A stretch of 64,000 bases of DNA from Phocaeicola vulgatus ATCC 8482 (GCF_000012825.1 NC_009614.1:434001-498000), one strand, 5' to 3'. Numbered from the stretch's first letter, positions 24,292 to 34,985 are shown. Program-made: numbers and translations. The notes: generated by a model from the sequence alone, not told the origin.

Positions 24292-26442
24292 ATGAAACCG
24301 AATTTTAAAAATATAGATATATATGCCGGATTTCAACCTCAGAATGGTATGGAATGGCAAAAAGAAAATGGCATCACCGCCGACTGGAAAACGCCGGAAC
24401 ACATCAATGTGAAGCCTGTTTACACTAAAGAAGATTTGGAAGGCATGGAGCACTTGAACTATGTAGCAGGTATTCCTCCTTATCTTCGCGGCCCGTACTC
24501 CATGATGTACACTTTCCGTCCTTGGACTATCCGCCAATACGCAGGTTTCTCCACTGCCGAAGAAAGTAATGCATTCTATCGCCGTAATTTGGCATCAGGC
24601 CAGAAAGGCTTGTCTGTCGCATTCGACCTTCCGACACACCGCGGCTATGACCCCGACCATGAACGTGTAGTAGGTGACGTAGGTAAGGCAGGCGTGTCTA
24701 TTTGCTCATTGGAAAATATGAAAGTTTTGTTCGATGGTATTCCTTTGAACAAGATGTCTGTTTCCATGACCATGAATGGTGCCGTACTTCCCATCATGGC
24801 ATTCTATATCAATGCAGGTTTGGAACAGGGAGCCAAATTGGAAGAAATGGCCGGAACCATCCAGAATGATATCTTAAAAGAGTTTATGGTGCGTAACACT
24901 TATATTTATCCACCTGCCTTTTCCATGAAGATCATCTCTGACATATTTGAATATACCTCACAAAAAATGCCTAAGTTCAATTCTATCTCCATCTCGGGCT
25001 ACCACATGCAGGAAGCAGGTGCCACAGCAGATATTGAATTGGCTTATACACTGGCTGACGGTTTGGAATATCTTCGGGCCGGAGTAGCCGCAGGTATAGA
25101 CATCGATGCATTCGCTCCGCGTCTGTCATTCTTCTGGGCTATCGGCATGAATCATTTTATGGAAATAGCCAAAATGCGTGCGGCACGTATGCTGTGGGCT
25201 AAAATTGTCAAGCAGTTCAACCCGAAGAATCCGAAATCACTGGCATTGCGTACCCATTCCCAGACTTCGGGCTGGTCATTGACGGAGCAAGATCCGTTCA
25301 ACAATGTAGGTCGTACTTGTATTGAAGCTATGGCAGCAGCATTGGGACACACCCAGTCACTGCACACCAACGCATTGGATGAGGCAATTGCATTGCCCAC
25401 CGACTTCTCTGCACGTATCGCACGTAATACTCAGATTTATATTCAGGAAGAAACATATGTTTGCAAGAACGTGGACCCATGGGGTGGTTCTTACTATGTA
25501 GAATCTTTAACTAACGAACTGGCTCACAAGGCTTGGGAACATATTCAGGAAATTGAAAGCTTGGGCGGTATGGCGAAAGCTATCGAAACCGGAGTACCCA
25601 AAATGCGTATTGAAGAAGCTGCGGCACGTACTCAGGCCCGTATCGACTCCGGTGCCCAGACAATTGTAGGCACTAACAAATATCGTTTGGAAAAAGAGGA
25701 TCCTATCGATATCCTTGAAGTAGACAATACAGCTGTACGTTTGGAACAAATTGAAAATCTGAAGCGTTTGAAAGAAGGCCGCAATCAAGCAGAAGTAGAC
25801 AAAGCTTTGGCAGCCATCACCGAATGTGTAAAGACAGGTAAAGGCAATTTGCTGGAACTGGCTGTAGAGGCAGCTCATGTCCGTGCTACCTTGGGCGAGA
25901 TTTCGGATGCTTGTGAAACAATTGTAGGACGTTATAAAGCAGTAATCAGAACTATATCAGGCGTGTACTCATCAGAAAGTAAAAAGGATACAGACTTCGC
26001 AAGAGCTTGCGAACTGACCGAAGAATTTGCAAAGAAGGAAGGCCGCCGTCCGCGTATCATGATTGCCAAGATGGGACAGGACGGACACGACCGTGGTGCA
26101 AAAGTAGTTGCAACAGGTTATGCCGACTGTGGTTTCGACGTAGATATGGGACCGTTGTTCCAAACTCCTGCCGAAGCTGCTCGTGACGCAGTGGAAAATG
26201 ACGTTCATGTAGTAGGTGTTTCTTCATTGGCTGCCGGACACAAGACACTGATCCCGCAGATTATTGAAGAATTAAAGAAATTAGGTCGTGAAGATATTTT
26301 GGTCATCGCCGGTGGTGTTATCCCCGCTCAAGACTATGACTTCTTATACAAGGCAGGTGTTGTAGCAATCTTCGGTCCCGGAACTTCTGTTGCCAAAGCA
26401 GCTGTTCAGATTATGGACATTTTACTGGACGAAGAGGAATAA
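24292..26442 (+). CDS. mutB: Methylmalonyl-CoA mutase large (alpha, catalytic) subunit
   Basis: Catalytic, B12-binding subunit of methylmalonyl-CoA mutase. The 716 residues begin with an N-terminal arm and TIM barrel ([60 protein letters not shown]). They end with a cobalamin domain (about 585-716) carrying the base-off/His-on motif [18 protein letters not shown], plus [11 protein letters not shown] and [11 protein letters not shown]. All expected elements are present and the length is normal. It forms an operon with mutA and is followed by a hairpin terminator. No meaB-type chaperone or epimerase gene is in the window. Confidence 0.97.
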   Translation: MKPNFKNIDIYAGFQPQNGMEWQKENGITADWKTPEHINVKPVYTKEDLEGMEHLNYVAGIPPYLRGPYSMMYTFRPWTIRQYAGFSTAEESNAFYRRNLASGQKGLSVAFDLPTHRGYDPDHERVVGDVGKAGVSICSLENMKVLFDGIPLNKMSVSMTMNGAVLPIMAFYINAGLEQGAKLEEMAGTIQNDILKEFMVRNTYIYPPAFSMKIISDIFEYTSQKMPKFNSISISGYHMQEAGATADIELAYTLADGLEYLRAGVAAGIDIDAFAPRLSFFWAIGMNHFMEIAKMRAARMLWAKIVKQFNPKNPKSLALRTHSQTSGWSLTEQDPFNNVGRTCIEAMAAALGHTQSLHTNALDEAIALPTDFSARIARNTQIYIQEETYVCKNVDPWGGSYYVESLTNELAHKAWEHIQEIESLGGMAKAIETGVPKMRIEEAAARTQARIDSGAQTIVGTNKYRLEKEDPIDILEVDNTAVRLEQIENLKRLKEGRNQAEVDKALAAITECVKTGKGNLLELAVEAAHVRATLGEISDACETIVGRYKAVIRTISGVYSSESKKDTDFARACELTEEFAKKEGRRPRIMIAKMGQDGHDRGAKVVATGYADCGFDVDMGPLFQTPAEAARDAVENDVHVVGVSSLAAGHKTLIPQIIEELKKLGREDILVIAGGVIPAQDYDFLYKAGVVAIFGPGTSVAKAAVQIMDILLDEEE

Positions 26443-26478
26443 GCTTTTTCACCTGAATAGTTTATCATTTTAAACAAT

Positions 26479-26528
26479 AGTAAAGAATCTGTTTACACTT
26501 ATTTCGTGTTTACAGGTTCTTTACTTTA
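26479..26528 (+). terminator. Terminator after mutB
   Basis: AGTAAAGAATCTG..ACAC and GTGT..ACAGGTTCTTTACT pair around a short loop, with a two-base internal mismatch, followed by TTATT. It lies 36 bases after the mutB stop. Confidence 0.7.
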
Positions 26529-26764
26529 TTCAAGACAATGGATTATAACGATAGACCAAGGATAAATTAAATCCATTTCTTCTAAATTACCAAAAAACAT
26601 CAACAAAATTGATATTAGACAACCCTAGTAATACAAAAAGAAAACCAGAAAAGCTATCGGTCTTGTAAAACAAAGGTTATGTCAAGCAAAAAGGTGGTAC
26701 AAAACTTTCAAGAAAAATTCTGCCCACCTCCTTTAAGAGAAAATTTATGTGTTAGAGAGAATTA
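26529..26764. other. Non-coding stretch between mutB and decayed susD
   Basis: AT-rich sequence with no plausible gene on either strand and no recognised insertion-sequence end. It contains a short interrupted inverted pair (AAAGGTGGTAC ... CCCACCTCCTTT, about 26691-26737) that might be a weak terminator for the minus-strand SusD remnant. I see nothing else. Confidence 0.4.
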
Positions 26765-28256
26765 TCAATAGTTCTTCGTACAAAGTGAATTAAAGTCAGT
26801 TTCAATTTTAGGTATCTCCCACACCCAACCTTGTGCATCTTTATCCTTTTCAAGAAAAGTACAGAAAGCTATATCAAAATTTGATCCACGCTTAATAGAC
26901 ATATGCAAACGTTTCAAATCATAAAAAACGAAAACCTTCACCCCACAATTCCACCCGGCGACTATTCATAATTTCCTCTGCCAAAGCATCACCGATATTT
27001 CCTTTTGAAACATAAGAGGGATCGCGGGTTATCTGGAATTTAGTAAACACAGCCTGCGCCTCACTATCTTTTCCTGCACGAGCCAATGCTTCGGCCTGGG
27101 TGAGATACATTTCTGCCAAACGCATAAATGCGACATCACCTACAGCATCGGCTGTAGAACGGGCAGTAAACTTACGGTTTTGATAAGCATTCTTTGCATA
27201 ACTTGATGATGGAACAGATGCTTCCCCTGTCGGATCCCACCACGCACGCCGTAAGTCTGTTTCAGACATCGTTTCATAAGCATCCACATTTATGCACTTC
27301 ACTCCCTGACGAATGGCACTGGAGTTAAAGTTCCATGACATATATGCATAATAAGAATAAAAATAGACAGTCTTATCATCGGGAGTCATTGCAGCATACA
27401 TCGCTTCTTTAGTGTCCGTCGTGATATTGGCAAACCCACAATTCAACTGACTGCCAGTCATCAACCGGTGACCACCAGCTTCAGCTAAAGAAACAGACTT
27501 CCCTGCATAAACCGCCGCATTATTATAATCTTGCATGGCCAGTGCTACACGTGCCTTCAATCCCCATGCCACCATCTCGCTATAATGATTGACATCATTT
27601 ACTTTTATTCCACTCAAAAGTATACAAGCCTCATCCAAATCATTATTGATTTTAGCATAAACATCTTCTACGGAATTACGTGCCTGCTCTTCGGCCACAG
27701 CTTTTTCACGATAAGGAATTCCATCCTGTGTATTATCCTTGCCGGCTTCATAACGTTTTGCATAAAGCTGGACCAAATTAAAATGAGCCCAAGCACGGAT
27801 ACATAAGGCTTCTCCCTTTATCTGGTCAAACAATTCCTGGCTAGTTATTTCAACTTCCTCCAAACCCGCCAAAATTTTATTGGCATTCAGAATCCATTGA
27901 TAATAAATCTGCCAGAACTTATAATTATAACCATTCGTTTCATTCATATTGCATTGCCATCCTAAATAGGCCGCCTTCATCCATGTATTTGTCTGCCAAT
28001 TCATATCATCAGCCTCTGCATCACGTGACATCATAAAACCGGGTTCACCGCCCAGACACTGATATCCGCTTTCCTGAGAAACCATCTCTTTATGAATTCC
28101 GTTCAATGCTATATAAAGATTGTCCAACGAGGTGTTTATTGTCGTTTCTGAAACAGAGGTAGACGGAATGGTATCCAGATAATCACCGGCACAACCGGAT
28201 AGAGACATTACTCCCACTGTCGCTAATCCTAATGTTATATTTTTAATTGATCGCAT
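26765..28256 (-). pseudogene. SusD-like lipoprotein gene, frameshifted near the 3' end
   Basis: From the ATG at 28256 the product has a lipoprotein signal (MRSIKNITLGLATVGVMSLS, then GC) and SusD features (IKGEALCIRAWAHFNLVQLY, FMRLAEMYLTQAEALARAGK, IMNSRRVELWGEGFRFL). The frame then hits TGA at 26919-26921. One frame over, translation continues from FRF as YDLKRLHMSIKRGS and ends in SLCTKNY at a stop at 26765, giving the tryptophan-containing C terminus expected of SusD. The switch falls in a run of six T (A at 26923-26928); five T would restore a product of about 495 residues. It lies 13 bases after a truncated SusC, so the pair looks non-functional. A sequencing indel is the main alternative. 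Confidence 0.82.
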
Positions 28257-28269
28257 AATTCTTTTATTT

Positions 28270-30276
28270 TTAGAATGAAACATTAAGCCCTAACGTGATA
28301 TTACGGGACGGCATATACTCATTATAAGTCACACCGGAATAGTTGGCCATCGGGTTCAATCCCTGACGGGCTTTCAACATGAACAAGTTTTCCGCAGTCA
28401 GATTCAAACGGGCACTCTTAAGCATCACTTTGCTCAACCAAGTTTTTGGGAGCTGATAGCCAATAGTGACAGATCTTAAATTAAGATAATCCGAGCTGGT
28501 AAGCCAACGAGTTGAATAAGACTGACCAATATTCGTGGTATGAGCCGCACTATTGTCTATACGGGGAACCTCAGTAATATCCCCTGCCTGTTTCCATGCT
28601 TTTAACAAATCCGGACTTTGTGCATAACCAAATTCAGTCATACTCATCATGGTAGCATAATTAGTATCCAGAATCTGACCGCCCAACTGGTAAGAGAATA
28701 CAGCAGCCAAATCAAAGTTCTTATAACTAACTCTGACATTAAACCCACCATACACATCAGGAATAGAAGAACCGCTGAAGTCGTATTTAGCATAAGTATA
28801 CGAATTGGTCAATTCCTTACCATCAATAGTCACTACTGTTTTTTTATACTCGTCAAACTGGCTCTGCGTAATGTTTCCATCCCCTGTTCCGATATTCCCT
28901 TGATTATATTTACTTACATCAGCCACATATAAACCATCACCGGTCTGAGGGTCTACCCCATGCCATTGACGAAGCCAGAATTCATAAATGGACTTTCCTT
29001 CCAACCACTTTTTAGAGCCACTGATATATCCATTTTCTTTCATTGTAGCCGGCAGGTTCTTGATCTTATTCTTCACAAAAGTAGCATTGGCCCCAACTGA
29101 TACACTCCAGTCTTTATTTTTAAATGCATTATAATCCAACTCTATTTCCACTCCTGAATTAGTAACCTTACCGATATTCTGTATAATGGATGTTACTCCG
29201 ACAGAAGCAGGCTGGGAAACATCAAACAACAAATCCTTGGAATCTTTCTTAAAATATTCAATAGTACCCGTCAAACGGTCAAACAAGCCAAATTCAAGAG
29301 CAATATCCGTAGATATCTGTGTTTCCCATTTCAATGAGGGATTGGCTATCACCGTGAAGTAGGCTCCAGCTTCTGAGCCATTCTTATATCCCAAACCATA
29401 TAAGGTCTGATAAGGATAATAATCAGGATCACCATCACTATCCAATATATTATCATTACCTGTTTCACCGTAAGAAGCACGTAATTTCAAGTTATTCACC
29501 CATTTCACATCCTTCATAAATGCCTCTTCACTAATTCTCCAGCCTACTCCGAACGACCAGAAATTCCCCCATCGGTTCTCTTTTGCAAAACGCGAGGAAC
29601 CATCATGGCGATAAGAAAGTGAAGCGTAGTATTTATGCGCATAATCATAATTGATACGGCCAAAGTAACCTTCCTTTTTATAGGTGTTCGTATAGGAGCT
29701 AAGTGAACTGATATTTACGAAATTACCAAATTCATACATGCCCGAAACTGTTTCCTGGGTCTTCATGCCATATAAATACTCATACTTATAAGAATAGTTT
29801 TCATGTCCCAAAAGAACGTCAAAGTTATGATTTCCGATAGACTTGCTATAAGTTATCAATTGATTGAAGGTCTGAGTCAGCGTTCGGGTAGACATTTGGT
29901 TCAAACGACCCGGTCCGGCAGTGCCATCGCCCACATAAGGATTTTCATAGACTTTACGACGATAATCAATATTATTGATAGAGTAATTGGCTGTAAGGTT
30001 CAACCCTTCAACCGGAGTCAAAGTGAGATAAGTATGTCCAGTCTGATTAACACGCACCAGTTCACGTTGATTGAACTCTGTTTCAGCTATCGCATCACGT
30101 CCATTATTCGACAAGCGAGTTCCTTCATAATCATAAATATATTCACCCGGATCAGTAGTTGCCTTACCATTAGCATCCAAATAAGCACCGGTTTCCAAAT
30201 CATGTTTATGAACGGGATATATAGGAGCCATGGTACGAATAAAACGGGTAAGGTTACTATATGAACTTAGGTCATG
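28270..30276 (-). pseudogene. SusC-like transporter gene lacking its 5' part
   Basis: The frame encodes only the barrel portion of a SusC protein. It covers about 668 residues with GHTYLTLTPVEGLNLTANYS, RYDG-type SYRHDGSSRFAKENRWGNFW, LRASYGETGNDN and the C-terminal SRNITLGLNVSF. The signal peptide, carboxypeptidase-D-like domain and TonB-box/plug (normally some 350-450 residues) are missing. Coding similarity extends 15 codons upstream of the ATG at 30231 (reading SSYSNLTRFIRTMAPIYPVH) and then meets a TAA at 30277-30279. Only about 210 non-matching bases separate it from the next gene. The ATG at 30231 is therefore an internal Met of a deleted gene. Its SusD partner just downstream is frameshifted too. 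Confidence 0.85.
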
Positions 30277-30488
30277 TTAATAATTGAATTATAGGGAATT
30301 AATAAGACTCAAAACATATTGTAACACTTTTACATACCTCACATATTCTCAGACAAAATGAAGTTCCTTGGGGAGAGTTACAATTTACCTTTGTCTACAA
30401 TCAGCAAGGGCCACGCCGAAATTCGACGAAGCCCATTCCTAAAATACTCCATTTACCCATCCTTACTCCCCAAAGACAAGTACAATAT

Positions 30489-30851
30489 TTATTCTTCTAT
30501 CAACTCATACTTTCCTTCCGGGAACCAGCGTTCCAATATATTATCCACTTCTGATTCAATCTCAGGAGTCACATAGCGGCACACCTTTTTATAAGCATAA
30601 ACCAAAGATACCGCTTCATCAATCCAGCCGATAATTGGTAACCGCTTAGCCGAAATCAAATCGATCGGCAATACCAGATACGAAAGTGCCGCCACAATCA
30701 ACATCTTATCCGAAGAAGGAGTTTCGGGGCTTCGCAATACATAATATAATAGAAGTACAGGACGAGCAGTCGTTCTACCGGTGACCTTTGCGTAATCCGT
30801 AATTTTCTCCCACAGGAGTTCATAATCAATCAAGTTTTTTTTCATTTTCAT
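30489..30851 (-). CDS. YkvA-like DUF1232 small membrane-associated protein
   Basis: A 120-residue protein with the DUF1232 core AALSYLVLPIDLISAKRLP followed by IIGWIDEAVSLVYAYKKV. This matches the family pattern of a hydrophobic hairpin with a P-x-D-L-I motif and a following D-D/E pair. The N terminus is basic and helical. The biochemical role of DUF1232 proteins is not established. Start could be either of two Met codons (30851 or 30845). It stands alone on the minus strand between a repeat tract and the SusC remnant, and its stop is about 210 bases from the point where SusC homology ends. Confidence 0.8.
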   Translation of the reverse strand: MKMKKNLIDYELLWEKITDYAKVTGRTTARPVLLLYYVLRSPETPSSDKMLIVAALSYLVLPIDLISAKRLPIIGWIDEAVSLVYAYKKVCRYVTPEIESEVDNILERWFPEGKYELIEE

Positions 30852-30900
30852 ATATGATTTTGTTAAGGGTAATATATCTATTATTCCGGTAAATTTATGA

Positions 30901-30988
30901 ACTTAACTTCGTAAGCCAAGCAACTTATGTTCGTGAGTCAAGTTACTTAACTTACTTGCCCCATGAACTTAAGTTCATTCAAATGATT
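30901..30988. repeat. Four degenerate 22-bp tandem units
   Basis: Units begin at 30901, 30923, 30945 and 30967, each starting ACTTA and usually continuing (A/T)(C/G)TT. The third/fourth junction contains the perfect 16-bp palindrome ATGAACTTAAGTTCAT (30963-30978). The tract lies between the end of the outer-membrane barrel gene and the start of the DUF1232 gene, so it could influence expression of the latter. It does not encode protein. Confidence 0.6.
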
Positions 30989-30995
30989 ATCTTGT

Positions 30996-33320
30996 TTATT
31001 TTCCGGTACTCATCACTCCGGAATCGTTATCACTATTATTCACCCTCCGTTGACCTGTCTTAAACTTACGGCCAAACGAGAAATTATAAGAAACACTTGC
31101 CAAAAACATTTGCGAGCTCTCCTTCACATAATTCGTTTTTTTATAAGAAGCATATTTATTCCAGTTCTCAGTCTGTTGCTTATAATTATCCGTAAACGGA
31201 TTGAAAGCGCCCAACCCCACACGCAAATTCTTATGCGTGTAATACATCACCAATACCTGAATATTCTCTCCCCCCGACAAGGTTTCCCCCCAGAAATTAT
31301 TCCAGTTAGTATTCATCTGCCAGTAAAGAGAGAACTGCTTGTAATTAAAGGATGCTTCAGCATTACAATACCAGTTTGTATAAGTATGAGAATATGTATT
31401 ACCATGACTCATATAATGGTTTACTCCACCGGTAAACGAGAACTGTAGCATATCCTTAATAGGACCGACACGCAAAGTCAGACGCCCCGATAATTTCTGC
31501 CAATCCTTTTGATTGTCCCATGTCTGTACAATCTTGTCACCGTCCTGATACTTCTCGTCCATAATGGCATTCGGCTGATAATCATACGCTCCCCAAAGAT
31601 TAGAATAAAATATACCTTTCTGCCATTCGTATGTCAACTCTGTGTGATAACGCAAATAGGCTTTCAAGTTCGGATTGCCTCGTCTGATTTGCAACGAATC
31701 CACAATCTGTTCTACAGCACTTAAATCCCCCAATGACGGCGAAGCATTACTGATATCGGATTTCCAACGAACAAATGAATTTCCCGGTAATGCATAATGC
31801 AGTACCAAACGGGGATTAAAACTATAATTCTCATACGAATCATCACCACTTTGTTTATAATAAGAACGAGTAACGCCTACCCCCAATCTGTAGTCCAATT
31901 TTTTCACCTTTCCTCTATATTCACCATAAACATATGTATCCCCTTGATTCATATCCGTTTCATAATAATGACCGTTACGGTATTCATTATTGGCAAAAGA
32001 CTGAGTATGGCGCAAACCGAAACTCAAGGAATTTCCTTTAGAAAATTGCTTCTCATAAACAGCCTCCCCAATCAGAGAATATTTATCTCCCAATACATTA
32101 TTATTAATATCAGTCAACAACTCATCCTGCAAACTTTCTTGATACAAACGGCGTGATTTTTCCTTATTATAAGTACCGACCACATTGAATACCAAAAGTT
32201 GCTTATTTTTCAATCCCTGTTGATAATAAAGATCCAACGAAGGACGAGACCAACTTTCTTTAGTACGGTCTATCATATCCACCTTATCATCAGAATCGGC
32301 AATATTAGTCAATACTCCTTGATAATTCCAATGCGGCTGGCTATTACTTCTCAAACGAAAAGTAGCACTGAACAATGAATTTTCGGTCTGCTGCAAATTA
32401 TAATTCATACTTAAATTATTCATAAACATAGATCCGTGCCCCGGTTCACCTTCTTCTATACGATGTAATGTCGTTCCGTCCGCCAAATGGAATTCCTCTT
32501 CATTATCCCGGTACATACCATAGAAATCGCGAGGTCCCATGTAATACGAAACGCCAAACTCCGACTTCTTATGGTTCACTTTTCCAAAAACATTATATTC
32601 TCCCCACATGGCATTCATCCCCTGAGACAAATCCACTCCAAAGTTTCCCCCCGTTTCCGGACGGCGGACAATATAATCAAGCACTACCTCAGCATTACCA
32701 TAACGCAAACCTGGATTGTCATGATACTCTATTCGAATAATGTCTGATGGCTGTAATGCCTTAATCTCTTCAACTTCTGCTTTCGCTCCATTAATACGAA
32801 GCTGAAGTTCTCCTCCCCCTAACACTCCTATCTCATTATTCATGGGGTTTATCTGAATACGGGGAAGCATCATCTGTTGCAACAGATTGACTCCATTTGT
32901 CGAAACCTTCATTTGCCGTTCAGAAGGAAAAATCAACTTACGATCCGAATGACTGATCTGTCCGGAAGCACTAACTGTTACACCTTCCATAGCCACAGCA
33001 TCATCTTCCAACAAAATTTCCCCTAAATTTATATTCTGTTTAATTCCGTCTAATACAATGAATTGCGTACGATACCCCACACAGGATAGTGCCAATAAAT
33101 AATTGCCTGCATAAACCTTATTCAGCAAGAAATCGCCTTTACCATTCGTAGTAGTCCCTCCAACAAAAACCGAATCTGCTGTTTGTAAAACTACATTAAC
33201 ATATTCTGCTGCCTTTTTGCTTGTCGCGTCTTTCACAGTGCCCTTTATAATTATTTGTTGGGCAAAAACTCCTTGTACCATACTGACTACCAGTATAGCT
33301 ATCATTACTATTTTTCTCAT
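30996..33320 (-). CDS. TonB-receptor-like outer-membrane beta-barrel protein with carboxypeptidase-D-like domain
   Basis: A 774-residue outer-membrane protein of the OMP_b-brl_3 kind, distinct from SusC. The signal peptide is RKIVMIAILVVSMVQGVFAQ. A carboxypeptidase-D-like domain follows (IIIKGTVKDATSKKAAEYVN, ...TTNGKGDFLLNKVYAGNYLL), then a plug-like region (GVTVSASGQI, LRINGAKAEVEEIKALQPSD, IIRIEYHDNPGLRYGN) and a large Tyr/Asn-rich barrel ending SVSYNFSFGRKFKTGQRR. It lacks the LDEVVVIGYG SusC signature and has no SusD partner. The substrate is unknown. It is transcribed divergently from the histidine-kinase-like gene, which suggests a possible functional link. Confidence 0.85.
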   Translation of the reverse strand: MRKIVMIAILVVSMVQGVFAQQIIIKGTVKDATSKKAAEYVNVVLQTADSVFVGGTTTNGKGDFLLNKVYAGNYLLALSCVGYRTQFIVLDGIKQNINLGEILLEDDAVAMEGVTVSASGQISHSDRKLIFPSERQMKVSTNGVNLLQQMMLPRIQINPMNNEIGVLGGGELQLRINGAKAEVEEIKALQPSDIIRIEYHDNPGLRYGNAEVVLDYIVRRPETGGNFGVDLSQGMNAMWGEYNVFGKVNHKKSEFGVSYYMGPRDFYGMYRDNEEEFHLADGTTLHRIEEGEPGHGSMFMNNLSMNYNLQQTENSLFSATFRLRSNSQPHWNYQGVLTNIADSDDKVDMIDRTKESWSRPSLDLYYQQGLKNKQLLVFNVVGTYNKEKSRRLYQESLQDELLTDINNNVLGDKYSLIGEAVYEKQFSKGNSLSFGLRHTQSFANNEYRNGHYYETDMNQGDTYVYGEYRGKVKKLDYRLGVGVTRSYYKQSGDDSYENYSFNPRLVLHYALPGNSFVRWKSDISNASPSLGDLSAVEQIVDSLQIRRGNPNLKAYLRYHTELTYEWQKGIFYSNLWGAYDYQPNAIMDEKYQDGDKIVQTWDNQKDWQKLSGRLTLRVGPIKDMLQFSFTGGVNHYMSHGNTYSHTYTNWYCNAEASFNYKQFSLYWQMNTNWNNFWGETLSGGENIQVLVMYYTHKNLRVGLGAFNPFTDNYKQQTENWNKYASYKKTNYVKESSQMFLASVSYNFSFGRKFKTGQRRVNNSDNDSGVMSTGK

Positions 33321-33448
33321 TTTAAATATTATGATTTTATTCTTTTTACAAGATGGCCTGTCCTGCTTAAAAGTTATTGTTTTACTGTTTAGACGCTAGA
33401 AGCTGAAAAAAAGTTGCACTTCCCTAAACTTTTTGCTTAAAAAAAGGT

Positions 33449-33456
33449 TATATTTG
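33449..33456 (+). promoter_or_regulatory. -7 element before the histidine-kinase-like gene
   Basis: TATATTTG matches TAnnTTTG and lies 20 bases upstream of the ATG at 33476, implying a very short leader. A TTTTTG lies closer than the usual -33 spacing, so the -33 element is unclear. Confidence 0.5.
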
Positions 33457-33475
33457 CAGAAAACCTGTTTCAATA

Positions 33476-34972
33476 ATGAAAAAAATTCTTCTAACATTAG
33501 CACTTGCCTTTTGTTGTGCTGCAGGGCAAGGACAAACTACAGCCAAACCGGCAGATGTCAATATTCAAGAGTTAAATACAAAGTGGGCAAAATTCACTCA
33601 GTATGCCGAACAAAAGCAAATAAATAAAGCGGTAGAAGAGGGAATACGGATAAGTACGCTCTTTACTCAAAACAGGCAATATAAAGAAGCCTTTGCCACT
33701 TGCCGACAAATGGATGCATTGATTTATTATAATGAGCAAGAAAAAAAATCACCCGAATACAAATTACGTTTCATGGTGGGTAAAGAACGCCTGCGTATGT
33801 ATACGAATCTAAAAAATACAGAACAATGCAAGATACTATTGAAACAACTTCATTCCTATACAGACCAATTAAAATCAGACTCTTTACAAGAAGAGCTTCT
33901 AATGACGGAAGCCAATTATTATCAAACTTTCGGTATGACAGACAAAAGCTTGGAATGTTACAACATCTTATTCCAAAAGCGCTCTGCCGGTAAAGACGAA
34001 AAAGGAATAGACCAATGCTATAAAGACATGTTGGGATATGCCGAACAGAATAATAATGCCCCATTGGCTATTGCAATGAGAAAACTTTATACTTCATGGC
34101 AAGATTCCATAAAAGCAGTAAAAACAGCCAATGAACTAAACACACTGCAACAAAAATATGAAACCAGCCAAAAGACTTTGCAGGAAAAAGAAGACAAGAT
34201 TACCACAAATCTAATTATTATCATTGCACTATGTGTGTTATCCGCCATATTGGCTGCCGGATTATTATTCTTAGCTACCCTGTTATTTAAACATATCCGC
34301 CAAGTAAAGAAATTGAAACATAGCCTGCAGATAGCGAATGAAAACAATGAGCAGAAGTCTAAATTTATCGGTAATATCAGCGCCCAAATTGAACCAAGTC
34401 TGAATACAATAGATGAAGCAACAAAGGAAACAATATCCACCCCAATATTACATGAAAACATCAAGGCACTGAAAGAATTAATGACAGCTATCCAAACGTA
34501 TATTTCATTGGAAGAAACACGTGAAGAACATTATCCGCTAAAGGAACTGAACATAAATACATTGTGTGAAAGTATTATGGAAAAAGCGAAAATAAACTTC
34601 AAATCCGGAGTAGAAGCAGTGGTAAATGTTCCACGTGTAAATATTAAGACAAATGCAGAAGAATTGGAACGTATATTAAACCATTTATTGAACAATGCGG
34701 CAGAATATACGAAAAGTGGTAAGATTTCACTGGAATTCAAAAAACGAAGCGCCCATACACATCAATTCATACTAACCGATACGGGAACGGGAATTCCGGT
34801 TGAAGCACGTGAAAAACTGTTCAAGCCATTTGCAGAAATACGCGATTTAACGCAAGGAAACGGACTAGGGTTGCCTACTTGCAGCCTTATCGCTTATAAA
34901 TTAAATGGTACACTGACTTTGGACACTGATTATAAAAAAGGAACTCGGTTTATACTGGAACTTCATGTATAA
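33476..34972 (+). CDS. Histidine-kinase-like membrane protein lacking the phospho-acceptor histidine
   Basis: A 498-residue protein with a signal peptide (KKILLTLALAFCCAAGQGQ) and a periplasmic helical TPR-like region to about residue 235. A transmembrane helix lies at about 245-272 (LIIIIALCVLSAILAAGLLF), followed by a cytoplasmic kinase-like core. The dimerisation helix reads KSKFIGNISAQIEPSLNTI where active kinases have SHExRxPL, so the His is Ala303 (codon GCC at 34382-34384). The ATPase domain is well kept: N-box LNHLLNNAAEY (401-411), DTGTGIP (435-441), GNGLGLPTCSLIAYKLNG (461-478). It may bind ATP but cannot autophosphorylate in the usual way. No response regulator is adjacent. Confidence 0.85.
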   Translation: MKKILLTLALAFCCAAGQGQTTAKPADVNIQELNTKWAKFTQYAEQKQINKAVEEGIRISTLFTQNRQYKEAFATCRQMDALIYYNEQEKKSPEYKLRFMVGKERLRMYTNLKNTEQCKILLKQLHSYTDQLKSDSLQEELLMTEANYYQTFGMTDKSLECYNILFQKRSAGKDEKGIDQCYKDMLGYAEQNNNAPLAIAMRKLYTSWQDSIKAVKTANELNTLQQKYETSQKTLQEKEDKITTNLIIIIALCVLSAILAAGLLFLATLLFKHIRQVKKLKHSLQIANENNEQKSKFIGNISAQIEPSLNTIDEATKETISTPILHENIKALKELMTAIQTYISLEETREEHYPLKELNINTLCESIMEKAKINFKSGVEAVVNVPRVNIKTNAEELERILNHLLNNAAEYTKSGKISLEFKKRSAHTHQFILTDTGTGIPVEAREKLFKPFAEIRDLTQGNGLGLPTCSLIAYKLNGTLTLDTDYKKGTRFILELHV

Positions 34973-34985
34973 TAGTGTACATTCT

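Noticed and set aside
26529-26764. Insertion-sequence remnant
   Set aside because: No terminal inverted repeats, target duplication or transposase fragment could be recognised.
28270-30231. A complete 653-residue outer-membrane protein starting at the ATG at 30231
   Set aside because: It lacks signal peptide, plug and TonB-box regions, and SusC-like coding continues 15 codons upstream of this ATG, so the ATG is internal to a truncated gene.
26765-30276. A susCD phase-variable shufflon
   Set aside because: No invertase gene, no inverted repeats at the SusC break, and no partner locus in the window; deletion is the simpler explanation.
30358-30576. Plus-strand 72-residue ORF
   Set aside because: It overlaps the end of the DUF1232 gene on the other strand and shows no family motif or promoter.
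30901-30988. CRISPR array
   Set aside because: The units are contiguous, degenerate and without spacers; no cas genes are in the window.
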